Notes: generated from the sequence alone by a model not told the origin. A stretch of 64,000 nt of DNA from Bacteroidales bacterium UBA5072 (GCA_002415855.1 DIAS01000136.1:51484-115483); one strand, 5' to 3'. Shown: positions 24,839 through 34,335, counted from the stretch's first letter. Made by a program: numbers and translations.

Positions 24839-26986
24839 ATGGGCAAAAGAAAGCAACATAAAAAGGACAAAAGCATTAATAAAAAGGAACTGACCAACAG
24901 CATACTGGCAGTTCTTTCAGCTCACCCCAAAAAGGCATTCAATTACAGGCAGCTTGCTGCAGGTCTTCTGATCACTGATGCAGCAGAAAAAAGGCTCATT
25001 ACCGAGATCTTATATGAACTTAAGGAAAAAGATGCGCTGGATGAAGTTTCCACTGGCAAGTTCAGACTAAAGGCAAAGGGGGGGTCGGTTATCGGCAAAG
25101 TGGACATGGCAAGAGGCGGTTATGGTTATGTGGTTGCGGAAACCCTGAAGGAAGACATCTTTGTTTCACAGAATAACCTGAATCATGCCCTTGACGGAGA
25201 TACAGTCAAGGTAATGGTATATGCCCATAAGAAATCACGAGCACTCGAGGGGGAAGTGATCGAGATCCTGGAAAGGGCAAGAGAAACTTACGTTGGCACA
25301 GTTGAGATTGCTGACAGGTATGCCTTTCTGACACCGGATAGCAGACAGATGCCCTTCGATCTGTTTATTCCCCTGGACAAGCTGAATGGTGCAGAAAACG
25401 GACAGAAAGCAATTGCGAAGCTCACGGAATGGCCGCGCCGGGCAAAGAATCCATTTGGAGAGATCATTGAGGTGCTTGGAAACCAAGGAGAACATGAAAC
25501 TGAAATGCATGCCATCCTTGCCGAATATGGTCTTCCCTTTAAGTTCACAGAGGACGTGGAGGAGGAGGCTGCCAGGATCAGTGACCGTATCAGTGAGGCG
25601 GAGTACAGGTCCAGGCGGGATTTCAGATCCATACCCACGCTCACAATCGATCCCGATGATGCCAAGGATTTTGATGATGCTCTGTCGATCAGACCGCTTA
25701 ATGATGGCAAATGGGAGGTAGGGGTTCATATCGCCGATGTGACATATTATGTGGAGCCGGAAACCCTTATTGATGAAGAGGGCTTAAACCGGGCAACTTC
25801 GGTATATCTTGTGGACCGCGTTGTCCCCATGTTACCCGAGCGTCTGTCCAATTACATCTGTTCACTCCGTCCGAATGAGGAGAAACTATGCTTTTCTGCT
25901 GTTTTTATCATGAACGAGCAGGCGGATCTTGTGGATGAATGGTTTGGCAGGACAGTAATCAGGTCAGACAGAAGGTTCACTTACCGTGAAGCCCAAATGA
26001 TAATTGATACGGGCAATGGTGATTTAAGCAGGGAGGTATTAACATTGAACCGCCTGGCCAGGATACTGCGTGATAGGAGGTTCAAGTCCGGATCTGTAGC
26101 CTTTGAAAGAGAGGAAGTCAAGATCGAGGTTGATGAAAAAGGCCGTCCGGTGAGAATTTATGCCAGTGAGCACTATCTTTCGAACGAACTGATTGAAGAA
26201 TTCATGCTGCTTGCCAACAAAAGAGTTGCCGAATTCATTGGTAAGCCCGGGGATCAAGGTGAAAAGAGAACATTTGTGTACCGGATTCATGACAGGCCCG
26301 ATCCGGAAAAACTGCAGAAGTTCTCTCATTTTATCCGTAAATTCGGATACAAGATTTCCCTGAAATCGGGAAAACAGACAGCTTTGTCATTAAACAGGCT
26401 GCTAGAGGATGTAAGAGGCACACGTGAACAGGACATCGTTGAAAACCTTGCTTTACGAGCAATGGCAAAAGCCGAGTATTCCACTGGTAACATTGGTCAC
26501 TATGGCCTAGCATTTGACTACTATACACACTTTACCTCTCCCATACGACGATATCCTGACATGCTTGTTCACAGGTTGCTGGCGGATTATCTTGCCGGAG
26601 CTCATTCACGTAACCAGAAGAAATATGAAAAGATGTGCCGGCATTCCTCAAAAATGGAGGTACTGGCCATGGAAGCCGAAAGGGCATCCATCAAATACAA
26701 ACAGGCCGAGTTCATGAAGGATAAAGTTGGGCTCCAATTTGAGGGAGTAGTTTCCGGTGTGACCGAATGGGGAATATTTGTTGAAATTCTGGAGAACAAG
26801 TGCGAGGGAATGGTCCCGATCAGGGGACTGGCAGGTGATTTTTACGAGTATGACGAAGATAATTACTGCATTCGTGGGCGTCGTACCGGGAAAAAGTATC
26901 AGATGGGTGATCCGGTCCAGATTCAAGTGGTCAGGGTAAATATGGCCCGCAAGCAGATTGATTTTGCATTGGCAGAAGAGGAATAA
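24839..26986 (+). CDS. rnr: Ribonuclease R
   Basis: A 715-residue 3'-to-5' exoribonuclease that degrades structured RNA. N-terminal winged helix (about 15-80), cold-shock OB domains, then the RNB catalytic domain with the Asp cluster DPDDAKDFDDA near residues 271-281, and a C-terminal S1 domain from about 635. The N-terminal MGKRKQHKKDKS is strongly basic, but the C-terminal Lys-rich tail of E. coli RNase R is lacking. It is probably monocistronic. Confidence 0.95.
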   Translation: MGKRKQHKKDKSINKKELTNSILAVLSAHPKKAFNYRQLAAGLLITDAAEKRLITEILYELKEKDALDEVSTGKFRLKAKGGSVIGKVDMARGGYGYVVAETLKEDIFVSQNNLNHALDGDTVKVMVYAHKKSRALEGEVIEILERARETYVGTVEIADRYAFLTPDSRQMPFDLFIPLDKLNGAENGQKAIAKLTEWPRRAKNPFGEIIEVLGNQGEHETEMHAILAEYGLPFKFTEDVEEEAARISDRISEAEYRSRRDFRSIPTLTIDPDDAKDFDDALSIRPLNDGKWEVGVHIADVTYYVEPETLIDEEGLNRATSVYLVDRVVPMLPERLSNYICSLRPNEEKLCFSAVFIMNEQADLVDEWFGRTVIRSDRRFTYREAQMIIDTGNGDLSREVLTLNRLARILRDRRFKSGSVAFEREEVKIEVDEKGRPVRIYASEHYLSNELIEEFMLLANKRVAEFIGKPGDQGEKRTFVYRIHDRPDPEKLQKFSHFIRKFGYKISLKSGKQTALSLNRLLEDVRGTREQDIVENLALRAMAKAEYSTGNIGHYGLAFDYYTHFTSPIRRYPDMLVHRLLADYLAGAHSRNQKKYEKMCRHSSKMEVLAMEAERASIKYKQAEFMKDKVGLQFEGVVSGVTEWGIFVEILENKCEGMVPIRGLAGDFYEYDEDNYCIRGRRTGKKYQMGDPVQIQVVRVNMARKQIDFALAEEE

Positions 26987-27076
26987 TAAATATTTCGAAT
27001 TCGCACGGTCTGACTTACAGGTCATGCTGTGCACCGTCGAGGCATGATTATATACCGGTAAAAGACTTAATGTACC

Positions 27077-28363
27077 ATGATTCTGAATTACATCTGGATT
27101 GGTTTCTTCATCATCGGATTCCTTGTTGCAGCTTTCAGGGTATTTGGGTATTATTTCCGCGATTTCTTCCTGGATCATCTCAATCTTGTATTTACTATAG
27201 CTGACAGGGATGTATTTTCAGCTATTGTGCAAAGTACATTTGAAATGGCTAAATCCAGCGTAGAGATATCCATTTACCTGATCGGCGTGATGACCCTGTG
27301 GCTGGGCATTATGAAAATCGGTGAAAGAGGCGGTGCTGTCAGTGCACTCTCTCGGTTGATGAATCCATTGTTCAGCCGGATCTTTCCCGGTATACCAAAA
27401 AATCACCCGGCCATGGGATCCATCATGATGAATTTCAGTGCCAACATGCTTGGACTGGATAACGCAGCCACACCCCTGGGTCTGAAAGCCATGAAGGAAT
27501 TGCAGGAAGTAAACCCGGATCCGGCAAAGGCCTCGGATTCGCAGATTATGTTTCTGGTGCTGAATACTTCCAGTCTGACCATTATCCCCATCAGCATTCT
27601 GGCCATGAGAATGGCCAACGGAGCTAAGGTTCCTACTGATATTTTCATTCCGATGATCCTGGCTACTTACTTCTCCACCATGGCAGGATTGTTGTTTGTC
27701 GCGATCAGACAGAGAATCAATTTATTCAATAAAGTTGTTGTGGCTTACCTTACCGGGATCACGGCAATTATTGCCGGGATTATCTGGTACCTCAGCGTTC
27801 TGCCGCAAGCAGTGATGTCCACTCGTACAGGGTTTGCAGGGAATTTCCTGTTGTTCCTTGTTATCATCATTTTCATCGTCCTTGGCATCCGAAAGAAGGT
27901 CAACCTATACGAAACCTTTATCGAAGGGGCCAAAGAAGGCTTTGAGGTTGCGGTAAAAATCATTCCTTACCTGGTGGCTATGCTGGTTGCGGTTGGTGTT
28001 TTCAGGGCTTCTGGTTCCCTTGACTTTCTGATCGGGGGAGTCGGAAGTTTTTTTACACTTTTTGGAATGGACACCCGTTTTGTGGATGCCCTTCCGGTAG
28101 CATTCATGAAACCACTGAGCGGCAGCGGGGCAAGGGGGCTGATGGTAGAGATCATGCAGCATTTCGGACCGGATTCCTTCGCCGGAAGGCTGGCCTGCAT
28201 TATGCAGGGATCCACGGAAACAACCTTCTATACCGTTGCAGTCTACTATGGTGCCGTAAATATTCGCAATACGCGTTATACGATTCCGGGAGGACTATTT
28301 GCTGACCTGGCGGGTGTTATTGCCTCTATATTTATTGCTTACTTGTTCTTTGGAAAGGGTTGA
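27077..28363 (+). CDS. SpmA/SpmB-like nucleoside-recognition membrane protein (fused)
   Basis: A 428-residue membrane protein with two Gate-type (nucleoside recognition) domains, one in each half, corresponding to Bacillus SpmA and SpmB joined in one chain. Conserved segments include NMLGLDNAATPLGLKAM in the first half and PLSGSGARG and GSTETTFYTVAVYYG in the second. The function outside spore formers is not known; transport is likely from the fold. It converges with the beta-barrel gene with 8 bases between the stops. Confidence 0.88.
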   Translation: MILNYIWIGFFIIGFLVAAFRVFGYYFRDFFLDHLNLVFTIADRDVFSAIVQSTFEMAKSSVEISIYLIGVMTLWLGIMKIGERGGAVSALSRLMNPLFSRIFPGIPKNHPAMGSIMMNFSANMLGLDNAATPLGLKAMKELQEVNPDPAKASDSQIMFLVLNTSSLTIIPISILAMRMANGAKVPTDIFIPMILATYFSTMAGLLFVAIRQRINLFNKVVVAYLTGITAIIAGIIWYLSVLPQAVMSTRTGFAGNFLLFLVIIIFIVLGIRKKVNLYETFIEGAKEGFEVAVKIIPYLVAMLVAVGVFRASGSLDFLIGGVGSFFTLFGMDTRFVDALPVAFMKPLSGSGARGLMVEIMQHFGPDSFAGRLACIMQGSTETTFYTVAVYYGAVNIRNTRYTIPGGLFADLAGVIASIFIAYLFFGKG

Positions 28364-28371
28364 CGATTCTA

Positions 28372-29004
28372 CTATTTCAGCAGGTAGCAGATCCCAAAGG
28401 ACAGATAATTGTTAAAATCTCCGCCTGAATTTCCGAAAAGTTGCCCGAACCAGGAATAATAGGCTCCGGCAGTGTCGATATCACGAATGGAAAGTATCGA
28501 ATAGGAATAACGCAGGTTCAGGGATAATTTGGGAAGGATGTTGATGTCAATGCCCACGAGTGTTCCAAGATCGAATTTTTTAAATTCAACGAGGTATTCT
28601 TCCGGAAGTTTGCCATCATCGTCCTCACCCTGAGCGGCAAAAAGGTAGCCAGGCACCAATCCAAGTTCCACAGACCCAAACTGTTTAATTTTAAGAGCCA
28701 GTAAAACGGGCAGATCAATATAATGCAGGCTCAGCTTGTAAAATCCAGTGTTGTCCTCCGAGGCCGGATTTCTGGCTCCCCGGCCGGTATACTTGATCTC
28801 AAGCTGGGCATCCAGGTAAGATGTCAATGCTGTATTCACAAATACACCTCCCTGAAGGCCGGCCTTATCAAAACCTGCATAGGAATCACCGTCGACCTGC
28901 GAGGCAGTGAAACCAAAAACAAGACCGCCATGGAAGGTTTGTGAAAGACCGGCAAGAGATCCGGATGTTAACAAAACCATCAGCACGAACCGTTTCATCA
29001 GCAT
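28372..29004 (-). CDS. Outer-membrane beta-barrel protein (PorT-like family)
   Basis: A 210-residue protein with a signal peptide (about residues 1-21, ending SLAGLSQ) and alternating strands of a small outer-membrane beta-barrel (PF13568-like). No specific function can be given. The start overlaps the upstream sirtuin stop as TAATG; a second ATG at 28998 begins MKRFVLM and is equally possible. Translational coupling with the sirtuin is likely. Confidence 0.8.
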   Translation of the reverse strand: MLMKRFVLMVLLTSGSLAGLSQTFHGGLVFGFTASQVDGDSYAGFDKAGLQGGVFVNTALTSYLDAQLEIKYTGRGARNPASEDNTGFYKLSLHYIDLPVLLALKIKQFGSVELGLVPGYLFAAQGEDDDGKLPEEYLVEFKKFDLGTLVGIDINILPKLSLNLRYSYSILSIRDIDTAGAYYSWFGQLFGNSGGDFNNYLSFGICYLLK

Positions 29005-29702
29005 TAGGCCTCCAGGTATTCTTTGAGCAGTCTCTCTTTCAATACAGCAACTCCTTTACCAGCCTTTTCCTTGATAAAATTAATGTGACGGTAGATTGGC
29101 ACAGCAACATCGTTAGGGTCGATCAGGAATACGGGGACGTTTTTTGGTGCGAAATCGATCAGTCCTGCAGCAGGATAAACCACCATGGAAGTTCCGATCA
29201 CCACAAAAATATCGGCTGCCGAAGTAATCGCAGCAGCCTCTTCAATGGCGGGCACAGCTTCGCCAAACCACACAATATCCGGTCTGAGCTGGAATCCTTT
29301 TTCACAGGTATCACCTGCGTAAATTGGTTTATAACCGATTTCATAAACAAGATCAGGATCTCCCGTGCTTCTTACACGGGTAAGTATCCCGTGCAGGTGC
29401 AGCACTTTGGTGCTCCCGGCTTTTTCGTGCAGGTTATCAACATTTTGCGTGATGATCTGCAGGTCGAAATACTTTTCAAGATCTGCAAGTAATTTATGTC
29501 CTTCATTGGGGACGGCATCTTTCAGCTGAGCGCGCCGTTCATTGTAAAAACGCAATACAAGATCCATATTTTTGGTCCATCCGGTAAAGCTGGCAACCTC
29601 CATTACATCATAATCCTCCCACAATCCGCCTGATTCCCGGAAAGTCTTCAACCCGCTTTCGGAGCTCATACCTGAACCAGTGAGCACAACAAGCTTTTTC
29701 AT
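29004..29702 (-). CDS. NAD-dependent deacylase, Sir2 family (zinc-less type)
   Basis: A 232-residue sirtuin that would remove acyl groups from protein lysines using NAD. Visible motifs: GSGMSSESGLKTFR, TQNVDNLHE and catalytic H104 in HLHG. Y53 and R56 (FYNER) match the Tyr/Arg pair that lets SIRT5 and CobB accept succinyl or malonyl lysine. The four zinc-binding Cys are missing; only C133 remains in the region where two CxxC pairs would lie. A good promoter lies at 29722-29729. The beta-barrel gene downstream overlaps it by one base. Confidence 0.92.
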   Translation of the reverse strand: MKKLVVLTGSGMSSESGLKTFRESGGLWEDYDVMEVASFTGWTKNMDLVLRFYNERRAQLKDAVPNEGHKLLADLEKYFDLQIITQNVDNLHEKAGSTKVLHLHGILTRVRSTGDPDLVYEIGYKPIYAGDTCEKGFQLRPDIVWFGEAVPAIEEAAAITSAADIFVVIGTSMVVYPAAGLIDFAPKNVPVFLIDPNDVAVPIYRHINFIKEKAGKGVAVLKERLLKEYLEA

Positions 29703-29721
29703 GCATAAATGTTAGGGGTAA

Positions 29722-29752
29722 CAAATATAGGATTTTTATTTTACTATCTTTA
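29722..29752. promoter_or_regulatory. Divergent promoters for the sirtuin and Wzc genes
   Basis: On the minus strand TATATTTG (29722-29729) fits TAnnTTTG and lies 20 bases before the sirtuin ATG. On the plus strand TATCTTTA (29745-29752) differs at the last base and lies 28 bases before the ATG of the tyrosine kinase gene at 29781. No clear -33 TTG is present for either. Confidence 0.45.
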
Positions 29753-29780
29753 CACGTTTCATATTCAGCAATTAAGACAC

Positions 29781-32213
29781 ATGGAACAATATCCTGAAAT
29801 TTACCGGGAAGAGGAGAGCATTGATATCAAAAAGTATCTTTACCGGATTCTTTACAACTGGTGGTGGTTCGCGCTATCAATATTTGTTGCCCTTACCATT
29901 GCGTATCTGGTAAATCGTTATGCCGAAGATGTTTACAGGGCAAATTGTTCGGTAATTATAGCCAATGAAAATACCCCCCGCGGGGATATCGAAAGCATTA
30001 TTGAAGACCTGACCAACGTCAGAAACAGGAGAACCAAAGCAGTTGTGCAGAATGAGATCACAGTGCTTAAATCTTACAAAATGGCGCAAGCCACAATTCA
30101 GAATCTCGATTTTAATATATCCTATACTGCAGTCGGACGGAGGGGGATTGCTGAATCAAAACTTTACAGCAGTTCACCATTCATCGTAATACCTGATACC
30201 ACCCTCCCGAATCAGTTCAATTATCCCGTAAACGTTACCATTCTTTCTCCCACAACTTACAAGCTGACCATTGATGATAAATATGGGATATCCCGGGTCA
30301 TGTATTTCGGCCAGACTTTTGAACATGAAAATTTTAATTTCAGGTTGCTGCCCAGAAATCCCGAAAGTCTGAAAAACCTGAGCAACTTTCCATTGAAATA
30401 TTACTTTGTCATGCATGACCTCAATGGATTGATTAACAAATATCGGGCAGGACTGGAGGTGGAAGTGAATGATGAAAAGGGGTCCATACTTACGTTATCC
30501 CTTACCGGTCCTAATAAAGAACAAATCTGCGATTACCTGAATAAACTTTCCAGGATATACATCCAATCAAATCTGGATGAAAAGAATACCACATCATCCA
30601 ATACGATCAAGTTCATTGATGAACAGCTCAGGGAGATCATTGATTCATTGCAGATTGCCGGGATCAGGTTACAGAACTTCCGCTCTGCGAACAGGATAAT
30701 CAATATCAGTCAGGAGGGGAACGCCTTGTTTCAGCAGATGGAGTTACTGAATGCTGAAAAGGCAGAAATTGCCATTAAAGGGAGCTATTTCGAATACATA
30801 AAGGGATACATTACTGCCAAAAAGGACAATATAGAAATTATTGCCCCTTCGGTTATGGGTATCCAGGATGCGTTGCTTAATTCACTCGTATCGCAGATCA
30901 ACGAACTTAACACGGAACGCCGGGATCTCAAGTTCAGCTCAAGCGAGAACAATCCTAAGCTTACCATGATAACCATGCAGATTGAGAACCTGCGGATGGA
31001 CATTCTTGAAAATGTAAATAATCTGATTGCTTCCAATAACATATCCATGAAGGGATTGAGCAATCGCATCAACGATCTTGAAAAGGAAATTCAGAAGCTC
31101 CCTTTTACTGAACGACAGCTCATCAACATACAGCGGGAGTTCAATGTAAATGACCAGATTTATACATTCCTGCTTGAAAAGCGAGCAGAAGCTGGCATTA
31201 CAAAAGCTTCCAACACGCCTGATCACAGGCTGCTCGATATTGCCAAACCCGAAAATGCCGTGATGATCAAGCCCAAAACCTCCATGAATTATATGATGGC
31301 TCTGGTTTTGGGGGGAATACTGCCTTTGATGCTCCTGATCCTGATTGAGTATTTCAACAATAAAATTGTTGACAGAAAAGACATTGAGCAGCAAACTGCC
31401 GTTCCCATCCTGGGTTCGATAGGTCACAATGATAAATCCTTTGATCTTCCGGTTTTTGAAAACCCCAAATCGGCTCTTGCAGAGTCATTCAGATCATTGC
31501 GTGCAAACCTCCAGTACTTGTTAAAGAATGAAACCCATAAGATCATTTCCATATCGTCAACGATTAGCGGAGAAGGCAAAACCTTTTGTGCCGCCAATCT
31601 GGCAGCTATTCTTGCCATGGCAGGGCGTAAAACACTCCTGGTAAGTCTTGATCTTCGGAAACCCAAAATTCACAAGATATTCAGTCTGGAGAACCAATCA
31701 GGCATCAGCACTTACCTGGCAGGGATGAATGGTTTGGAATCGATTGTACATCCTACCAATGTGGATAATCTGGATGTGGCTATCTCAGGCCCTGTCCCCC
31801 CCAATCCTGCAGAGCTTATTGAGTCGTCGAGGATGGCTGAGTTCATGGTCCGGATGAAAAAGGAATATGAATTCCTGGTTATTGATACACCTCCTATCGC
31901 GATCGTTACTGATGCGCTGCTTTTAAAAGAGATGGTGGATATCCATGTTTTTGTGATAAGGCACGGTTATTCCAGCAAAGAGGTCCTGCAACTGGTAGAA
32001 GACCTTTACACCAAACGTGGATTAAAAAATATGGCCCTGCTTGTCAATGATGTGCAAACCAAAGGTTATTATGGATATTCGTACCGGTATGGCTACGGTT
32101 ACGGCTACGGTTACGGCTATGGGTATGGCTATGAGCATGGTTACTATGATGAAGGCACCTCACAGGTTGTGAAGATACCCCGTAAACTATTCAAGATCCT
32201 CAAAAGGAAATAA
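29781..32213 (+). CDS. wzc: Polysaccharide co-polymerase / tyrosine autokinase (Wzc type)
   Basis: An 810-residue inner-membrane protein that controls capsule or exopolysaccharide length and export by tyrosine autophosphorylation. The frame opens at 29709, but the ATG at 29781 lies after the promoter and gives the usual Wzz-type N-terminus with helix WWWFALSIFVALTIAYLV. A long periplasmic coiled-coil region and a second helix (MALVLGGILPLMLLIL) follow. The kinase domain has Walker A SGEGKT, Walker A' SLDLRKP and Walker B LVIDTPP. The C-terminus has 14 Tyr within about 30 residues (codons 32064-32156), the autophosphorylation tail. Its export partner Wza is encoded 14 kb away. Confidence 0.93.
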   Translation: MEQYPEIYREEESIDIKKYLYRILYNWWWFALSIFVALTIAYLVNRYAEDVYRANCSVIIANENTPRGDIESIIEDLTNVRNRRTKAVVQNEITVLKSYKMAQATIQNLDFNISYTAVGRRGIAESKLYSSSPFIVIPDTTLPNQFNYPVNVTILSPTTYKLTIDDKYGISRVMYFGQTFEHENFNFRLLPRNPESLKNLSNFPLKYYFVMHDLNGLINKYRAGLEVEVNDEKGSILTLSLTGPNKEQICDYLNKLSRIYIQSNLDEKNTTSSNTIKFIDEQLREIIDSLQIAGIRLQNFRSANRIINISQEGNALFQQMELLNAEKAEIAIKGSYFEYIKGYITAKKDNIEIIAPSVMGIQDALLNSLVSQINELNTERRDLKFSSSENNPKLTMITMQIENLRMDILENVNNLIASNNISMKGLSNRINDLEKEIQKLPFTERQLINIQREFNVNDQIYTFLLEKRAEAGITKASNTPDHRLLDIAKPENAVMIKPKTSMNYMMALVLGGILPLMLLILIEYFNNKIVDRKDIEQQTAVPILGSIGHNDKSFDLPVFENPKSALAESFRSLRANLQYLLKNETHKIISISSTISGEGKTFCAANLAAILAMAGRKTLLVSLDLRKPKIHKIFSLENQSGISTYLAGMNGLESIVHPTNVDNLDVAISGPVPPNPAELIESSRMAEFMVRMKKEYEFLVIDTPPIAIVTDALLLKEMVDIHVFVIRHGYSSKEVLQLVEDLYTKRGLKNMALLVNDVQTKGYYGYSYRYGYGYGYGYGYGYGYEHGYYDEGTSQVVKIPRKLFKILKRK
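32091..32132 (+). repeat. Short tandem Gly-Tyr codon repeat in the Wzc tail
   Basis: Two exact copies of GGCTACGGTTAC (32091-32102, 32103-32114) are followed by GGCTATGGGTATGGCTAT. Together they encode seven Gly-Tyr pairs. Such an array can gain or lose units in frame by slippage and so alter the number of phosphorylatable Tyr. Confidence 0.8.
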
Positions 32214-32240
32214 AGGTTCCTGCCATCAGGTTGCAGGTTA

Positions 32241-33092
32241 TCATCCTCCCGTCGTCACGAATGTTCCGGCTCTTCTGAGGTGCTTTGGCGTCAGACAGAG
32301 GACGGGAATTTCAGCCTGATTAAGGATTTGATGTGCTGTATTGCCCATTATCAGGCTAAGACCTGAAGGCTGTTCGGTGGTTATGGAAATCAAATCGGCC
32401 TTTATGGTATTTGCATAATTAATGATCAGTTCAGGAACATTGTCTCCGAAAACCTCATTGCTCTCACAATGTACCTTGCCTTCGACATACCCGGCAACCT
32501 GACTGGTATAGGACCTGATCTTCTGCATATTTCTCTCCCCCCGTGATTTCTGAACCCCGACAACATGAATTTCTGCTCCGAACAGCTTGGCCACTTCCGT
32601 TGTAAAAGGGACCTTCTGCCTGGAATCAGCTGACAGATCAACGGGCAATACGATGCGTGATATCTCGCCCGGGCAGTAATTTTTCCGAAGCGTAATGACA
32701 GGGCTCTGAGTGGCAGAGATAATACGAAAGGCATTGCTTCCGATAAAAAGTTCCTGAAATCCAGATGCGCCATGCGTGGAGGCGGCAATAATCGCATCAG
32801 GCAGTTCAGCGGCCAGGGCAACAACTTCCTGATAGATCCTGCCCTTTTTAATGACAAAACCTATTTTGGAATTATTTCCTAGCTGAGGTTGATAATCATG
32901 GATAATTCGCGTGAAACTGTCCTCCGCTACTTTCTGTTCTTCCTCCTGCGCAGATTTATCAGTGTCGGATGATTTGTGCAACACGTATACCAATTGAATA
33001 CTGACCGAAGTTCTTTTTGAGAACAGGATGGCCATTTTCAGACCATTCAACGATTCCGTAGAAAAATCGATTGGCACAATGAAGTTTTTCAT
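32241..33092 (-). CDS. Universal stress protein (two Usp domains)
   Basis: A 283-residue cytoplasmic protein with two tandem UspA-like domains (about 1-140 and 145-275). The first begins FIVPIDFSTESLNG and the second ISRIVLPVDLSADS. The second has a degenerate ATP loop, GNTAHQILNQAEIPVL. The signal it answers is unknown. It is monocistronic and converges with the wzc gene over 27 bases. Confidence 0.9.
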   Translation of the reverse strand: MKNFIVPIDFSTESLNGLKMAILFSKRTSVSIQLVYVLHKSSDTDKSAQEEEQKVAEDSFTRIIHDYQPQLGNNSKIGFVIKKGRIYQEVVALAAELPDAIIAASTHGASGFQELFIGSNAFRIISATQSPVITLRKNYCPGEISRIVLPVDLSADSRQKVPFTTEVAKLFGAEIHVVGVQKSRGERNMQKIRSYTSQVAGYVEGKVHCESNEVFGDNVPELIINYANTIKADLISITTEQPSGLSLIMGNTAHQILNQAEIPVLCLTPKHLRRAGTFVTTGG

Positions 33093-33264
33093 ACAGGCAG
33101 TATTTTGAATATGATCGAATTAAGACTAAATATAGTTATTTTCCGGTTACGGCATGTAATAGACCTTCAGAAATATTAGAGCGATGTTCCGGTCCTCAAA
33201 TAAAACCACAGTATTTTAGAAGTAATACAAAAAAACACTATTTTTAGACCGTTGTGAATACAAT

Positions 33265-33324
33265 CGGTGGGATATAGCATTTTATTCCACCGCCTTCGTT
33301 TTTATAGCAATCCACCCGTACGGG
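33265..33324. promoter_or_regulatory. Hairpin and palindrome upstream of the ROK gene
   Basis: CGGTGGGA (33265-33272) pairs with TTCCACCG (33285-33292; one G-T pair) to form a hairpin followed by a short T-rich stretch. A perfect 10-base palindrome, CCCGTACGGG, lies at 33315-33324, 42 bases before the ATG of the ROK gene. Both fall in the 274-base region between two divergent genes. A structured leader or operator is possible; I do not recognise a known riboswitch. Confidence 0.4.
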
Positions 33325-33366
33325 ATATCGACGGGGACTATTGATGAATTATAAAAAATATCTGAT

Positions 33367-34335
33367 ATGAAGGAAGCAGTAATTGGCATAGATATTGGCG
33401 GTACTTTCACAAAGTATGGCATAGTTGACAGGGAAGGCAATTGTCTGGCTGAAAGTTTCACCAACACCGCTACCCATGATAATTTCGATGATTATCTCAG
33501 AGATTTGCTGGGGGCGATTGAAAAATCCATGCAATTTCTGAAGGGGCAGATTGAGATCAGAGGAGTTGGCATTGGCGCTCCGAATGGTAATTACTACAAA
33601 GGAACCATTGAAAATGCAGTGAACCTGAACTGGAGGGGTGTTATTCCGGTGGCTGAGAAAATTGCCAGGTATTACCCCGGATTGACCATTTCTTTGACCA
33701 ATGACGCCAATGCAGCAGCGATTGGTGAAATGGTATTCGGGGGTGCAAAAGATATGAAGGATTTTATTGTTATTACCCTGGGAACCGGATTGGGCAGCGG
33801 GATTGTCGTCGGAGGGACCCTCGTATACGGTCAGGATGGCTTTGCAGGGGAACTGGGACATGTGATTGTTCAACCAGATGGCCGTGATTGCGGATGTGGC
33901 CGCAAAGGCTGCCTTGAAGCGTATGCCTCGGCTACCGGTATCAGACGGACCGTATATTGGTTATTGGCAGAAAGAATGATCGATAGCGAATTACGCGGTA
34001 TGAGTTTCAACGAACTTACCGCCAAAATGATCAGTGAAGCTGCGCTCCGGGGAGATAAAATTGCCCTGGAGGCCTTTGATCGTACCGGTTGGATCCTTGG
34101 CTCCAAACTTGCAGATACGGTAGCTCATACAAGTCCCGAAGCTATTTTCCTGCTCGGAGGTTTGGCCAATTCAAGGGAACTGATAATCAATCCCACTAAA
34201 AAGTACATGGAAGAAAACCTGTTGCCCATATACTGCAACAAGGTCAAGATCCTGCTTTCCAGCTTACCGGACATGAATGCCGGAGTTTTGGGCGCCGGTG
34301 CTTTAGCCTGGAATGAGCTAAACCGCAAAAAATGA
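33367..34335 (+). CDS. ROK family sugar kinase
   Basis: A 322-residue ROK-family kinase, probably a glucokinase or hexosamine/mannose kinase. The phosphate motif GIDIGGTFTKYGIVD is at residues ~6-20. ELGH and the zinc-binding CGCGRKGCLE motif follow near residue 170. It lacks an N-terminal helix-turn-helix, so it is an enzyme and not a repressor. The sugar is not predictable. It is preceded by a 274-base region with a hairpin and a palindrome. Confidence 0.92.
   Translation: MKEAVIGIDIGGTFTKYGIVDREGNCLAESFTNTATHDNFDDYLRDLLGAIEKSMQFLKGQIEIRGVGIGAPNGNYYKGTIENAVNLNWRGVIPVAEKIARYYPGLTISLTNDANAAAIGEMVFGGAKDMKDFIVITLGTGLGSGIVVGGTLVYGQDGFAGELGHVIVQPDGRDCGCGRKGCLEAYASATGIRRTVYWLLAERMIDSELRGMSFNELTAKMISEAALRGDKIALEAFDRTGWILGSKLADTVAHTSPEAIFLLGGLANSRELIINPTKKYMEENLLPIYCNKVKILLSSLPDMNAGVLGAGALAWNELNRKK

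Noticed and set aside
26987..27076. Possible small RNA or tRNA in the gap after rnr
   Set aside because: Only a 5-base stem is visible; no cloverleaf or conserved RNA structure.
27077..28363. Evidence for sporulation (SpmA/SpmB-like protein, SpoIIE-like phosphatase at the edge)
   Set aside because: Both families are widespread in non-sporulating Bacteroidota and no other sporulation gene is present.
32091..32132. Short tandem repeat as a CRISPR or satellite
   Set aside because: It is a Gly-Tyr codon repeat inside the Wzc reading frame.
32214..32240. CCTGC/GCAGG stem between the wzc and Usp genes as a bidirectional terminator
   Set aside because: The stem is only 5 bases and has no T-run on either strand.
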